Assembly: GCA_034509425.1 (NCBI GenBank)
Contig: JAVTVJ010000012.1
Span: forward strand, 7,723,001 to 7,787,000
Source: Eopsaltria australis
Taxonomy: Eukaryota; Chordata; Aves; Passeriformes; Petroicidae
Direction: 5' to 3'
Length of the DNA: 64,000 nucleotides
Positions 25,446 through 37,893 of this stretch are shown in pieces. The notes beneath the pieces are model-generated. The model worked only from the letters and a program-made list of their open reading frames with translations, was not told the origin of the DNA and ran no database searches. Each line of letters starts with the position of its first letter. Position 1 is the stretch's first letter. The position numbers and the translations under genes were made by a program.

Positions 25446-28055
25446 ACACAGAAATTCAAAGAGATTTGATTAGTTTCCTGTTTTATAGCAACAAAGAGAA
25501 TGTAGGCTACTTGATCTAAAATCAGAAACATCTTTCAAACACTTTCAGCTGATCCTAGAGTGCTATTCCTCGACTAGCTTATAAAGCTGGAATTAAGGGC
25601 CAGTGATAAGAAAATGTGCTTTATTTTTTGAGATGTTTAAAAAATATTACTAAAAAATTAAAAACTCCAGTAGTTGTATTAAAATATAGGGTCTAAATTA
25701 CATTTTAAGTGAATTCTTCAGCACCCTTTTCCAAGTAGAAAATAAGTTTATTCTGAGATACTGCATTTCCCGCTTTAGCTCCTGTCTGTTCTAGCAGGGT
25801 TGAAGTTCTGACTGAGAGATGTGGTCTGACAATTGCTAGGCCTGCAATACCCTCTTTTTCAAGCATCTTTCAGTATTATTAAAATATGAGCATCTCCTCT
25901 AACTAGACAAATACTGTCATTTTGCACAATGACTTCTCTGTAAGGCAAAAATAAAATATACCCTGTTGTACCAGCTATTGAGGGAAGCACAAACATTTAG
26001 ATGACAGCGTACATGGGGCCATCTAGAAGCCCTACTGTAAGTCATGGAAAGGTCCTGGATATGAGTGGTAGATGTTAAACAGATTGTCAGCATTTTAATA
26101 GGGGTAAGGAAAGCCTGTAGAAATAATGTTTTAAAGTGTTGCCATTCTTTCTGACACTGATGTAATTTTTCCAGATGTATTTTTGTCATCTATTTAAGAG
26201 ATAAGGAATCCTTTCTATTAAAATTGGAGATCTTACCTTTTTCCATCAGTCATCTATATTCTCTGAGGATGAAGCAATACCTGTGGAGAAATAAACTACC
26301 AAATCAAGTAAGAGTCAATTTTGGGAGGTGGCATTGGTGGTGGGAGAGTACTGCTAAAGGAAACTAGTTTTATCATTGGGGATAGCAGGATTTTCTCCAG
26401 TTGCATCCACTGCTGTGATATCAGTGATCTTTTGTGTTTTTTTCCCCACAGTGGCTAGTATCATGCACCTATTTTGTAATACAGGATATGTCACTGATAG
26501 TTTCTGCTGTGGAAGCAGGTGGAACTAAACAGCAGAGAAGATTGCTCTGAAAATAGAGTGCAGAGTAGCTTGTTTCCTAAGTGAAGTTATATTTGAGCAC
26601 CATTATGACCCTCTCTCTGCATTCACTCGAGCTCTAGGATAGCCAGGTCACTTCAGCAACCATGACAAACTATAGAAATCCTCTCTGAGATTGTCTCTTC
26701 CTGTCAGGCAGGAAAGAGTTGCATCATTGATGATCTCTAGGCCAGACTGAGCTAAGGATGCCCAGCAGGGCTAACCCGTGTTTCAGCAGGTTCTCAAGTG
26801 CACAGATGTCCCACAAATGTGGGGGGAACAGCCTGACTCCTCCCTTTTTTCCTATGAGCACAGCACTGCTATGCAAACAAAAGTGACAATATCCCACCAA
26901 AGAAGGCCCTTTTGTAGCTAAAGCACTGCATTGGTACCTGGACCCTGCTGGAATCTAGTGTAGGTTCTACAAAACAGTCATTAATTCTCTTACTCTTTGT
27001 GTTTCCTCTTGTATTTTTCTCCCTGTTGTAACATTCTGGATGATGCTGGAGTTTGTAGAAAGACTGTGAATTTAACACTGACAAAAAGTTGTGAAGTAGT
27101 CTAGAGATGTCTCTGAAACATGTACAGACTTGTGACAGAGAAGCTGCAGGCCTGGCCTTACACCTTTTGGCAATGGCAAAGAAAAATCTACTGAATATGC
27201 AGTATCTGCCAATTGCCTGCCCAATTACTATTGGAGGCATGATTAATAATGGATTGGAAGCAAGTTCACATGGATGCATTGGCTGTAGGCTACAGCCAGC
27301 TGGTCTGAAACACTCATATTTCACATAGACATCTGCTATGACTGAGATGCTCAAAAAGGTGGCTGCATTTCAAATGAAGATGTTTGATTGCAGAAATCAC
27401 TTCAGTTCTTGCATAGTTAACTCACCCTCCCACTATTGGATGCTATTTAGTGGGAGGCAAATAATGCCTGAAAAATAAGATCCGTTTAAGGACAAAATGC
27501 AGATCAGTATATGAGTGCTTCAGAAGGATGCAAGCATCCTTCCTCTACCACCCCAGCAGTTCAAGGTATGAAAGAAAGCACTGCTAGAACATACTTTTAA
27601 CTGCACACACACAGGGCTGAACAGATTTGTGCTTCCATTCAGCACATGGTGCTCATGCTGTTTGCTCTGCCTGTACCATTCTCAGGAGACTGAAAAGTGT
27701 GTCTTTCTCATTGTTGCACAGATGCTTTTTGAATCTTGGGGGAAGAAGTTATTTTAGGACACGGTCGTTCACCAGGTGAGACTGAATTTACACACTAGTC
27801 ATCTTGGCTTCCTCCTTCCCCTAGATGGGTTTGACTAAATAATTTGTTCTTCTAGATCTTCACAATAGTTTTTAGACTGTCCATCACGCAAGGCTGTGAT
27901 GAATTTGAGCATTATAAGCAGTCAGTTCTTGTTGCAAATAAGAGCACTTTGAATCTGGGGCAAGTAAGAACAGTTACTTGAATATGGGGCACCAAATCAC
28001 TTTTAGACAAATTGCAGAGTGTGTGTGGGATACTTGAACTTACCAAATCCCTCCT
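25446..28055. other. unique non-coding sequence
   Basis: No gene is recognised. A 161-codon minus-strand ORF at 26869-27354 lacks any domain. The overlapping plus-strand stretch 27100-27330 reads like a candidate conserved element (see findings). A pyrimidine tract ending in CCCCACAG at 26437-26452 looks like a splice acceptor, but no reading frame follows it. Confidence 0.45.
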
Positions 28056-28075
28056 AAAAAAAAAAAAAAAAAAAA
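28056..28075. repeat. poly-A run (20 A)
   Basis: There are twenty consecutive A residues. I found no upstream retrocopy, polyadenylation signal at the right distance, or flanking target-site duplication, so it is listed only as a homopolymer. Confidence 0.9.
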
Positions 28076-28684
28076 GCAAAGAAGTTCTCGTGGCTTCTAT
28101 TGATGTCAGTATTAAACTGGTTCATATTTCTGAGGCTGAATTATTTATAATGACCGTGATAGTGCTGAGGATAAAGATATACCAATATAGCAATTTCCAA
28201 CTAAACTGAAGGCAGAAACTGGTAAAACAGATTTCTTCCTTTAATGAAAAAGGTTTAAACAAACCTCAGACAATGTAAGATATTAAAGTAAAACAAGATC
28301 AACTTTATTTATTTTTCTACTAGATGTATATGCAAATCTATCCTTCCCACTACACAGTCTTGTGCTCAGGAAAAGGGTATTAGGTAAAGTAAGGACAGAG
28401 AAATAACAGTGACAGAGTGAATGGTATTGGAGATGGATTTAATTATCCAGTGCATAATAACTTCCTTTAAATGCTATCCATTTTGTTGGCTTATTAAGGA
28501 ATATGTGAGATTCAAAGTGCCCTGTCCTATATTATCATAATTTTAGCCATGTGTTAAGTAAAGTAATGAAATTTTGGACCTTTCAGGTTATTGTTTTATG
28601 CCTGAGGCCCTACAGGTTTCAGGAACAAAACTCATTTCAAAGCAAAATATCTTATCAAGGAAGAAAGTACAAGGTTGTGAGAGG
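28076..28684. other. unique non-coding sequence
   Basis: AT-rich sequence with no recognisable element. Confidence 0.45.
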
Positions 28685-28751
28685 ATGGTGTTTGTTGGAC
28701 TAGATGTCCTTCAAAAATCCCTTCCAACCCAATGAATTCTATAACTCTGTG
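28685..28751 (+). mobile_element. CR1 LINE 3' tip
   Basis: The short run TTGGACTAGATGTCCTTCAA followed by CCCTTCCAACCC and ATTCTATAACTCTGTG is the last ~60 bases of a CR1 element with a decayed octamer tail. Upstream CR1 sequence is not recognisable, so this is a very short 5'-truncated insertion or a remnant. Confidence 0.85.
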
Positions 28752-31700
28752 AAATTGAATCCTAATCCAAGCCTCATGATGAGCAGACCCTGGACCTGTC
28801 TGGCTGGAACATGTCTGCCCCAAGGCTGAGGTTTGACATCCTGCCACTTACAGCTTATCAACTCCTCCGAACATCCAAATGCTTATTCCTGCTCCTGTAG
28901 CAGACAGTGCTGCCTTCTGTTGTTCAGGAACAGCTGTTTGCAGCAAGTATGACTGAAATATTTTGGAGAAGCAGTCTGGTTGTACAGCTACAAAAGCCAT
29001 ACCTGGATACATTATTTTAATTCCCTCTCCACATCCCAGCATGAACAATCAACAGCATTTGCCATCCCCTTGGCTGCCTCAATGCAAGAGTGCAGGGCGA
29101 TGTGGAGACTGCCCTTTCCTCCAGCTGGCAAATTTAGTCATTGTAAATATCTTGGAGGGAAGTAAGATTATTATGAGTGTAGATCAGGCCTGTAAAAAGC
29201 TATATGAATGCTGCCTACCAGACATTGAAATAAACCATTTGACTCACCTGCAACCACTGCTGCTACTGACTCCTCTGTTGCAAAGAGCTCTCAGGAAGCC
29301 CAGGAGTTTGCCTTAATGCTCTTCTGATGGTTGAGACAACAGCATTAAACAACACCACCATGACAACCTGTAAACTCTACTTTGGAGCAAACCCAGATGG
29401 AATTTATTCACTTCACAAAAGTACTGGCTCTCATATTACAATCTCAAATTACAGGGGCTACATTTTCACACAGCAGGTATTAGTCTGCAAATTTGGTTGT
29501 CTAAATCTCCGTGTCGCTACTGTATGTGAATTGTTGTTGAAATATCTAATTCATGGTTAACTGGGATTTGTACTTCTGAACGTTCTTAAAACCAAGAATG
29601 TGCTCATATACACAGATATATTTGCATGTACATGTATATGTGTTTGTATATCTTTATAAGTAAAAATACTATATTAGATATAGGTTGCAACTTTCTGATT
29701 TTATAACCAGAAATGGATGCATGCTCTGATTCTTTTGCTCCTATCACTTTGGTTTTACCATTAATCTGATCTTATTCCTGTCCTCTTCTAGCTGGACTTG
29801 ATGCACAAAACCTAGAAAAACATCTTGAACATCTTTGAGAACCAGATCAAACTTCAGCCTCTGAGTCTGCATGGAAAGTGGTACTTCTGCCCACATCTTG
29901 TTCTGGTGACAAGTCTTAGAGCACAGCTGCAGAAACTGAAGCTGAATCTGCACTTGCTAACCCAGCTCTCAGCCAATAAAGATGCTTATACTGGTTAAAA
30001 AAGTGCTACTACTGAACTGCTGAGTCCTGCCAAGGCAGGAACTGTATCTGAACTCCTGGTTTGCCTGCATGTGTCTTCATTAAACACTGTGGTTGCAGTA
30101 GGTCTGAGCTAATAGGTGCGGGTGTTTGCCACAGCTTTTCCTGAGAGTAGTGTCATCCACTGGTTTCCTTGAAATTTTCTGGATGTGGGAGTCAGATGTG
30201 GGTGAAGATGAATGTTTGAGTGAGAAGGACTGAGAGGGATTTCTTTTGTTTTTGTTTATATTGCTCATGCTTATACAGATGACATAACCTCCTTTTGAAA
30301 TTCAAAGAGAGCATTAGTGTAACTTGTGTATGTGTATAAATGTTTTCAGCTACCTCCAAACAGTAATTCAGTAGTGATGTTCTGAGATAATGGAAAGTTG
30401 AGGTTTGCAGGCAACAGGAGCTGGTATCCTTGCCCCATCAAGCACTAATAGGTCACTAAAAGTTCAAATCCTGAGCACGAGGGAGCAGCTTCCTAAGCAG
30501 CCTCTGCATGAGCAAAGAACCACAACACCTTTGACTCCTGCAGACAGCAAGTTGCAGTCAGAACTTACTCAAACCTCCTTCATCATGAGTTTGCAAATTT
30601 TGATGTGAAAGCAAGTGTTAGTAAGAATGTTATTGCCATTTTTTGTTTTCATTTCTTATGTTCAATTAATGAGATCTTCTTGTGCTGGGAATTTATTATT
30701 TTTGTTTTGTATATAGACAAGTAGATAATTATTCTTCCCAGTTTCTATTTTAAAATGGTACCATTACAAAGGGAACAAATTCAACAGTGAATCAAAATAC
30801 CTTTTATTTACCCACAGACGGGTTAAGGAAAAGAAAAATCTGAATTTTTTAATCTGAAGTGTCTGATTGAGAAGAAGTATATTAGTTTGAGTGATGAACA
30901 TGTGCATCAGTTTTGTCCTGCCTATCCTGTGGAGGTATCAAAGTTCCTTGTCAGTCACAGTTGGAAATGCTATAGCTCATAGCAACTCCAGAGGTTAAGA
31001 AATAAATTGGATTTCTAATAGATTGACTGCTGGTTAATTAATTATAGTCAGCTGTTATTTTAACTTTTGTTCCTCCAGTTTTAAAGACAGAGGCAGACAA
31101 GAGTTATCTATCACCACAGATAAGCACACCAAACAGAAAACAGGTAATGATTTCTTACATAAATTCTTGGCAGAAGTGCCAGGGTTTTTTCCCTGTTCCA
31201 GTTGAGGAACTGATTATTAGTAGAGCAATTATATCTCTGCTTAGAGAGCTCTTATAGGGCTCTTAGTTTTTAAGCTCATCAAGGATATGAATAGTATTGG
31301 TAGGAAAAGGTCCCTTAATTGAATCTCTTGCTTCTCTCCCATTAAGTTCTTGCATCTCCTTTTGTTTTTTTAAGATATGCTGTTTAACATCTGGGCTTCA
31401 TTTAAAATTTGCACCATAAACTTCATCAGCTGAGGAGCCTGGTGCACCTGACAGTTTCTCATGTGATGAAAAACTGGGGTGGTGTGAAGATGTTGCACTG
31501 AAGAAAATGCAAGGGATTGAGGGAAGCCAAAGGGTGGTCATCTCCCTGTAACTCAGGCTGAAATGTGATGTGTTCTTCATTAAAATCTAATCTCAATTGA
31601 AACCTACAACAGTACCTCTGCTAATGGGTTGTGTTCTGTGCTATTTAAACACATCAGGTACTTGGTTTGCCTTGTTTAGCCTCTTCCATTCGACCTCCAT

Positions 31701-34530
31701 GCAAGTAGTTTCAAACTTTAACAAAGCCAAAGCAGTAAATTCTGTCCCACAGCTGTTGTTTCTCAGGCTAAAATTCTGAGGCACTCAGTTGTACCAAAAC
31801 GTTTATCTCAGAAATTTTCCCTTGTGTATCATAGGATAAACAAATGCTAGATTTTATGAGGGGACATAATTACCTCCTTTGAGGCTGCAACAATGTTTGT
31901 GTGCTTAGCACTAAATCACAGATGGAAGTGCATATTTGGTCATACACCTGGATATCATTAAAAATACTGGTGTAAATATTCCTCAGAGACATAATGTCAA
32001 TGTAAAATAATGAAATGTACTAGCCTGCAGGCAGGCACAAAAGCTTGCCTTGGGTTTCTAATGCACAGAATAGTGGTTGCTATGGAAAAGCATGAGTTTA
32101 AGACACAGTTTCACTTAAGTTAATGTTCACTTAGCAGCAGCAGCAGCTGGACGTGAGCACCTTCTTGGTACAATGGCAAATGTGCTGAGGCCATGCAAAG
32201 GCAATGCCAGTGCCAGTTCAGGGTGATGTCTGGGGCTGTGAACAGCTGCCTCAGTTTCGTGGCCTTGTCTCCTAACTGGTGCCTCTTCTTAGGGCAAGAC
32301 CTTGAGGAAACTGCTTAGCAAGCCAAGGAGAAGGGAGAACTGCATTTAAATTCGTGAGGGCTCCCTTGCTGCAGTTTTCACTGCTCCGGTTTTCTCCCTA
32401 CAGTTTTCAGTACTTTGCAGAGCAGGCAATTTTTAACTCATCAGTGGTCATACAGAAAAGATCAGTTTCTCAGTAGCACCTCCTTTTAAATTTTGCACCT
32501 TCTGTGGGTGTTCTTGTTCGCCCTTCCCCAGAGGGCTCTCCTTGCTGTGCTTGCTGAGTACTGTGGATGTACATCGCTACTGTAGGTGCTGTCTCTGGGG
32601 GAGCAGGAATTGCACAGCCAAAACTTGCACACTTTGAAATTTGCAAATGCAAGGAGGTGGAATTGTGGGGCTGGCAAATGCAAGCCGGGTGCTTGAGCTC
32701 CCTCTTTTGTCTGGGTTAGTCGCTGAACAGAAGGTGGAGGGGAAACAGCTGAGGGGGAGTTGTATCAAGAAGTAAGACCGAAAAGTGGGAAAATAGTTAC
32801 TTTTTATAAATGTGCATTTGTATTTTATTATGCATCCAGATCCCCACTGCCTTCCACATGTTCTGTTTCAGGAGAAAGGAAAACAAGCCTGTTTTGAACT
32901 TCCTCAAAGGTATAAAGACACTGAAGCAGTAGTTTTAGTTACACTTTCAGATTATGTCTATTTTCCAACTGAGTCTGGAGGCAAGCATCTTACACAAGCT
33001 AAAAGTTTATTAACGTTTAAAAAATATTATCTATTTAAAAATCTACCTGATGGTATACTTAAAAAGAAGAATTTTTTCTAGTATTAACATAAAACCTAGG
33101 TCTTGTTATTTTCAGTGTTGGGACACACTGGCAACCCGATCATCAAATTTTTCATGGCAAGATTCTATCATCACTTTAGATACAAGACACCCACTCTGAA
33201 ATCTCTTTCCATCTGAGAGCAGATTTGTGTCCTGTTTAGCAGTTGGTAGTGCTATCTGCCTTCTTGCAAATTCTTTTCACCGGTCCCCTTGGGAGAGAGA
33301 TCAGGTTTCAGTACCTTGGCACTTACCCTTGCAATGGAACTGTGACAGTGTCTGCTCCTGAGGGACAGGTCAGTGCCACAGCACCTGGAACACTCAGTCA
33401 CCCCATCCCAAAGGACCTCAGTTATTCTTTCATCCTTTTACTTTCACATAAAGCCTGTTGCTTACACGGAGTTCAAACAGCTGTATAAAAGCAGGGTTAG
33501 TGAAGGCAAATTAGCTTTTTCTATTTTCTTGCAAATTTAAGGAGTGGAAGAATACAGAGCAGTTTTGCAAGGTGGTATGAGGATGCACTTAATCTGGGAT
33601 AGAGGCAGAAATGTGAAACACCTATAACTTACTGTGGTGTTGACAACTCTTGTCCTGGTTTCATAATTACTAGTGTTTGCCTGAAACCCTCAGGTCCTGA
33701 AAATAAGAGGAAAATATACACAAACTTGACATTTCTTAAGGAAAAAAGTTTCTAACTCCCCTGGAGACAGACCATATCTAGGTCAGATTTTGTGATTTAA
33801 ACCTCAGAAGTGAAAAACCTGGAGACAAACAGAAAAGATTAACTATTTGTTGTAATCCAGGTCTGTGACAGCTGTATTTGACAGCACCATTTTTGTGTGA
33901 GGACAAGCCACCATAGATGCATGGTCTGTGTGGAGGGAGGAGACCCATTTTACACTGGGATTGACTCTGGCTGCATTTTGGGTGTGTTCCCTCTCTCACT
34001 GCCTTAAGCAGCAGTCAGAACAGGCTACCATAAGCACATCATGCTGATAGGTTCTAAGTCAAATGAATTAATTCCAATGCTTTCAGTGCAGTAGCTCTTC
34101 CAAATGGATCTTGGTAAAGTGAGTAAGTACCACAGTAGCTTTGAAGATCAGGATACCAAGGCAGAAAGAGCTCAGCATGCCAAGGAAGTGCAGAGCTATC
34201 CTTACATTCATGCAAAGCAACAGAGGAATTTTTGAACTGGAAAGAAAGTTAACCTAAAATGATATAAAATGTCAGCCTACTCCATGGTAAGTTGCTCAGG
34301 ATGAGTCACACAGAGCCTTTAGGGAGGGGGAAGTGGAATCCCCTCCTCAGTTTAGGGTGCATAAACAGGCCAGTTGATTCTTATTACTTTTTTTCCCTCT
34401 CACATTGGATTTGTTTGCAGTCATATTGCTGAACCACACACGTTTCCTTATTTAGGCTTCTTTGCTCTATCAGTTGCTGAGCTGCCCAGAACCCAAGATG
34501 GTTGTAGTTGAGACAACAATCTGCAAACTA
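28752..34530. other. unique sequence, transposon-poor
   Basis: Nearly 6 kb with no recognisable transposon. ORFs up to 117 codons (28963-29316 plus) have no domain. The stretch 28900-29560 has balanced composition and reads like candidate conserved non-coding DNA. An acceptor-like site at 32871 precedes a 70-codon open stretch (see findings). A short (CAG)4 lies near 32138-32149. Confidence 0.4.
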
Positions 34531-34590
34531 GAAAAAAAAAAAAGCACAACTAAATGAAAAACAACTCCCCCCCCACACACAAAAAAAGAG
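34531..34590. repeat. A-rich and poly-C low-complexity stretch
   Basis: A poly-A run near 34531 is followed by an eight-base C run (34567-34574), a short CA run and an A7 run. It is simple low-complexity sequence. Confidence 0.75.
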
Positions 34591-37500
34591 AAAAAGGTGG
34601 TTAAAAAGATAGCTAAAATGAGTAAGAGACATATTGTGAATTCCTGAATCTGTGTATTGCTTCATAGGCAGTGAAATTGCATTGATGGGATGTGTAAGAG
34701 CTAGGAGATGGCATATAAACCAGACTCCTAATGCCATCATAATATTGTTTAGATGCTTCTGGGAGAAGTAAACCTAGGGAACGAGCAAATTGCTTTGGAG
34801 AGGTCATTATGAGCTACTTTAGCTGAAAGTTTTTTAATAGTGGAGCCTGCTATTTCTCATTTCCATGGTTACATGAGCTTCAGGCTAGATGCTGCAAAAA
34901 GGGCACCTTAAGTTTCAGAAAGAATCTCAAGGGCATAGTCACTTGTGAAAGCAGGGAGGAGAAATGTCCTTTCTCTTTCCCTCTGTTAGAACAGAAGTTT
35001 CAGGACTTGTATAGCGGTGTTTTGTTTTTTCAAGCTAGGGACTTTCCCCACAGAACTAATCCAATGTACCTCAGCAAAAGTAGATGAAAATCTGAACTCC
35101 TGGATATCAAGAGACTCCATTGTCTTCCAGGGAGATTGTACAAGATTTTTCTCAAAAAGTCTGAGCTAGCTGATGCTGGGCAGAAGCCAAGAAACATGGG
35201 GGCTGAAAGCATGCTCTACCTTCTGAAATCAGAGCTGAGAAGTTGCATATTTTACTTTCATTGCAATTCTGATCAGATAATTCAGATGTTTCTCTTCCTC
35301 TCTAAACACTGTTTCAAGGAAATGGGCTGGTTTTCAAGGCAAACTGTTTCTGATTATGCATTGGAAAAGCAGGATCTCAGCTCCTAGAAACTTGTGGAAG
35401 GTAATGAATAAATTGAGGATACAGAATTGCTCATTAGCAGATGTAGACTTACAAGGCAATTTTCATTACCTTCATTTGTCTTGCACCCTCCTTTTGTGCT
35501 ACTACCTTACATTTCAAGGCATTCATGAATGAGGGCAGTGAAAGGAGATGTGAGGCAAAGACACAAGCCTCAAAATTAGAGTTGTCCATGCCAAATAATG
35601 TGGACTAGAATTCAAACAGAAAGGAAAAGGGAAATCTGCTGATCTGTATTATAATTAATTGGCCCCATGTATGACTAGAACATCTGGTACACATTTCTTT
35701 CACAGCAGTTTTTATTTGATTTCTTCCCCCCATCTGCCAGGATGTCAGGTCGGAGAGGAATGATGACTCCTTGCACTGTGACAAGTGAGCTTGGGGTCTG
35801 TAAATAAAGTTATAGGGAGTCCTGGTAAAGAGATGTGGGGCTTGGAGAGACTTGATAGTATGGAAGAAAAACTAACTGGGTTGTTTAGCTGTACAACAGC
35901 CAAATACAAGACAGTTCCAAGCAATTTATTCAAAAGACATAAAACAGCAAGAAGAAAGAGAAATTTAAGATGATCTAAAACAACTGTGAAGTAATAGAAT
36001 GACACAGGTATTTTGGACATACTCTCCAGAAGCACCAAACCTGAGATTTGTTGTGCTGGTGAGCAGTCTTCCCATGGCAAGAGAATGATAATCCACATAC
36101 TTGCTTTCAGCTGGCAAGTATTTGAAGGAGACTTCACACAGCTAATTTGCTGCAGTTGGCCTGACTTTGCTTCCTTCCAGCTGAGCAGATCAAACAGCAA
36201 GATCATGCTCCTCCAACCTGGCTGAGCTGCCTTTTGTGCCAGCCTGTGCTGCCCATCCACAGCTGATCTAGAATCCCTTTTGCAGCCTGTAACCAAATTA
36301 CTTTCAGATGGGTTTGCTGGGTTTTCAGTGGACCAAGGGACTGAGTTACTTCCATTAAAGTTGACAGTGCCTTAACAATGGTAAAAACAGAAATCTGGTT
36401 TTGTGTCAAATGAGGACACCCTCATTGTGGCTTTGTTCATGAGACTAATAATTTTATCCAGACTAGGATGACTTATATTAAATATAAGATCAAGCCAAAT
36501 ATTCAGTATTAACCTTTCTAAGGTCTCATAACTTGGTTATTAAATACTCATTAACACAACTTCAGTGCTGCTTTAAGGTTCTGTATCTACTTAATTGTTT
36601 CTAATACCAAGACCACACGGTCCTTAACAGGGCTTCTGCATGATGGACCCTCAGCAGTCCCAAATGGTAATGTCATAAGATTGTTTAAACCTGAAAGGCT
36701 GTGCTGATTCTTGTGCTCCCTTTGACGAGAGGAGCCACTGGACAGTTTCTGTGCCCAGGGAGAGCCTGCTGAAGTGTGAGGGTAAATTCCTGCCTCTCTT
36801 TGTTTGCCTGTTTTCCTCTGTGTCTGATAACTAGCTGATAAAGAAGGGAGCTTCAGATGTCCTATCACATTATGAGTGCTGCAGTTGAAAATGCTGCAAC
36901 GGGCAAACGATGAGAGGTTACTATTACTTGGGGATAAGCAAGAAAGATGATTGCAGTTGAATATAGTGAAATTTGAAAGGTCAGTAAATAGTATTAAGCC
37001 TAGAGGGGAAAAGAAAGTTGTTCCTAATGGAAGTCAGTGGAGTGAAATTCCCATCACACTGAGCAGAGATACAGGACAGAAAACAGAGGTTAACAGAGAG
37101 CACAAAGCAAATGTGAAATATAATTGCATTTAATCAGATCAAAGTGAGTTTAATTAGACCAGCTAACTGCTCAATTTTACTTCACATTCATTTGAACATA
37201 AGACCTAGTACTGGAAATTAGTGACTAAATTATTACACAGTGTATTGGGCTTTTGTTGTTCTTTTGTTAAGGGTAAGAGGGAGAGGGAAGTTGAATTTCC
37301 TAAAATGGAATGAAGGCACAATCCTTAAACCAGCAGTTATTGAGAATAACTAGGTGGTAGAAGGCAGGTGAATAGATCCTTACAAAATAAACAGCTTTGC
37401 AAGGGGAAAATGTTCTGATGTCTGATTAATGGGTGAAAGGAAGATGTTTTAAATTATAGGGCAAGAAGTGTAGGAAGTAGTACCACTGCAGTAAAATAAA

Positions 37501-37840
37501 TTGATAGCTGTCTTTGGACTTGTAGGGATTTGAAAGTCCCTTGTGTGATGAATACATTTATTATGTTTGCTTCACTGGTAGAGTGGGGTATAAAAGATGA
37601 GTTCCATTGCACCTATGGATTGGGTGTCTGCTTCAAACCCTGTGTGGTGGCTGGAAGTTCAGGAAGGCTTTCCAAGGCCTGCATCTATTGTCTTAATGGA
37701 ATCATAATGATAACTTGTAATGGTAGTCCCTTATGGATCATTAGAAGGAGCAGTTCTGAATGCTGGAATGAGTGCTCCTGTGCTAGGATAGCTGAGGTTC
37801 CTACTGGCTCTCTTAACTTCAAGTGAGGACTGTCTAACTT
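34591..37840. other. unique non-coding sequence
   Basis: It contains the longest ORF of the window, 183 codons on the minus strand at 35745-36296, which has no recognisable domain (see findings). No transposon or RNA gene is visible. Confidence 0.4.
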
Positions 37841-37893
37841 TAAATATATATACACACGTATATGTACAAATATATATATATATATATATATTT
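37841..37893. repeat. TA microsatellite
   Basis: A TA run broken by ACACACGTATATGTAC is followed by a pure TA run of about 11 units at 37869-37890. Confidence 0.9.

Noticed and set aside
26869..27354. 161-codon minus-strand ORF as a gene
   Set aside because: No domain or homolog is recognised; the opposite strand is also open, pointing to composition or non-coding constraint.
28056..28075. Poly-A run as the tail of a processed pseudogene
   Set aside because: No gene-like sequence upstream and no target-site duplication.
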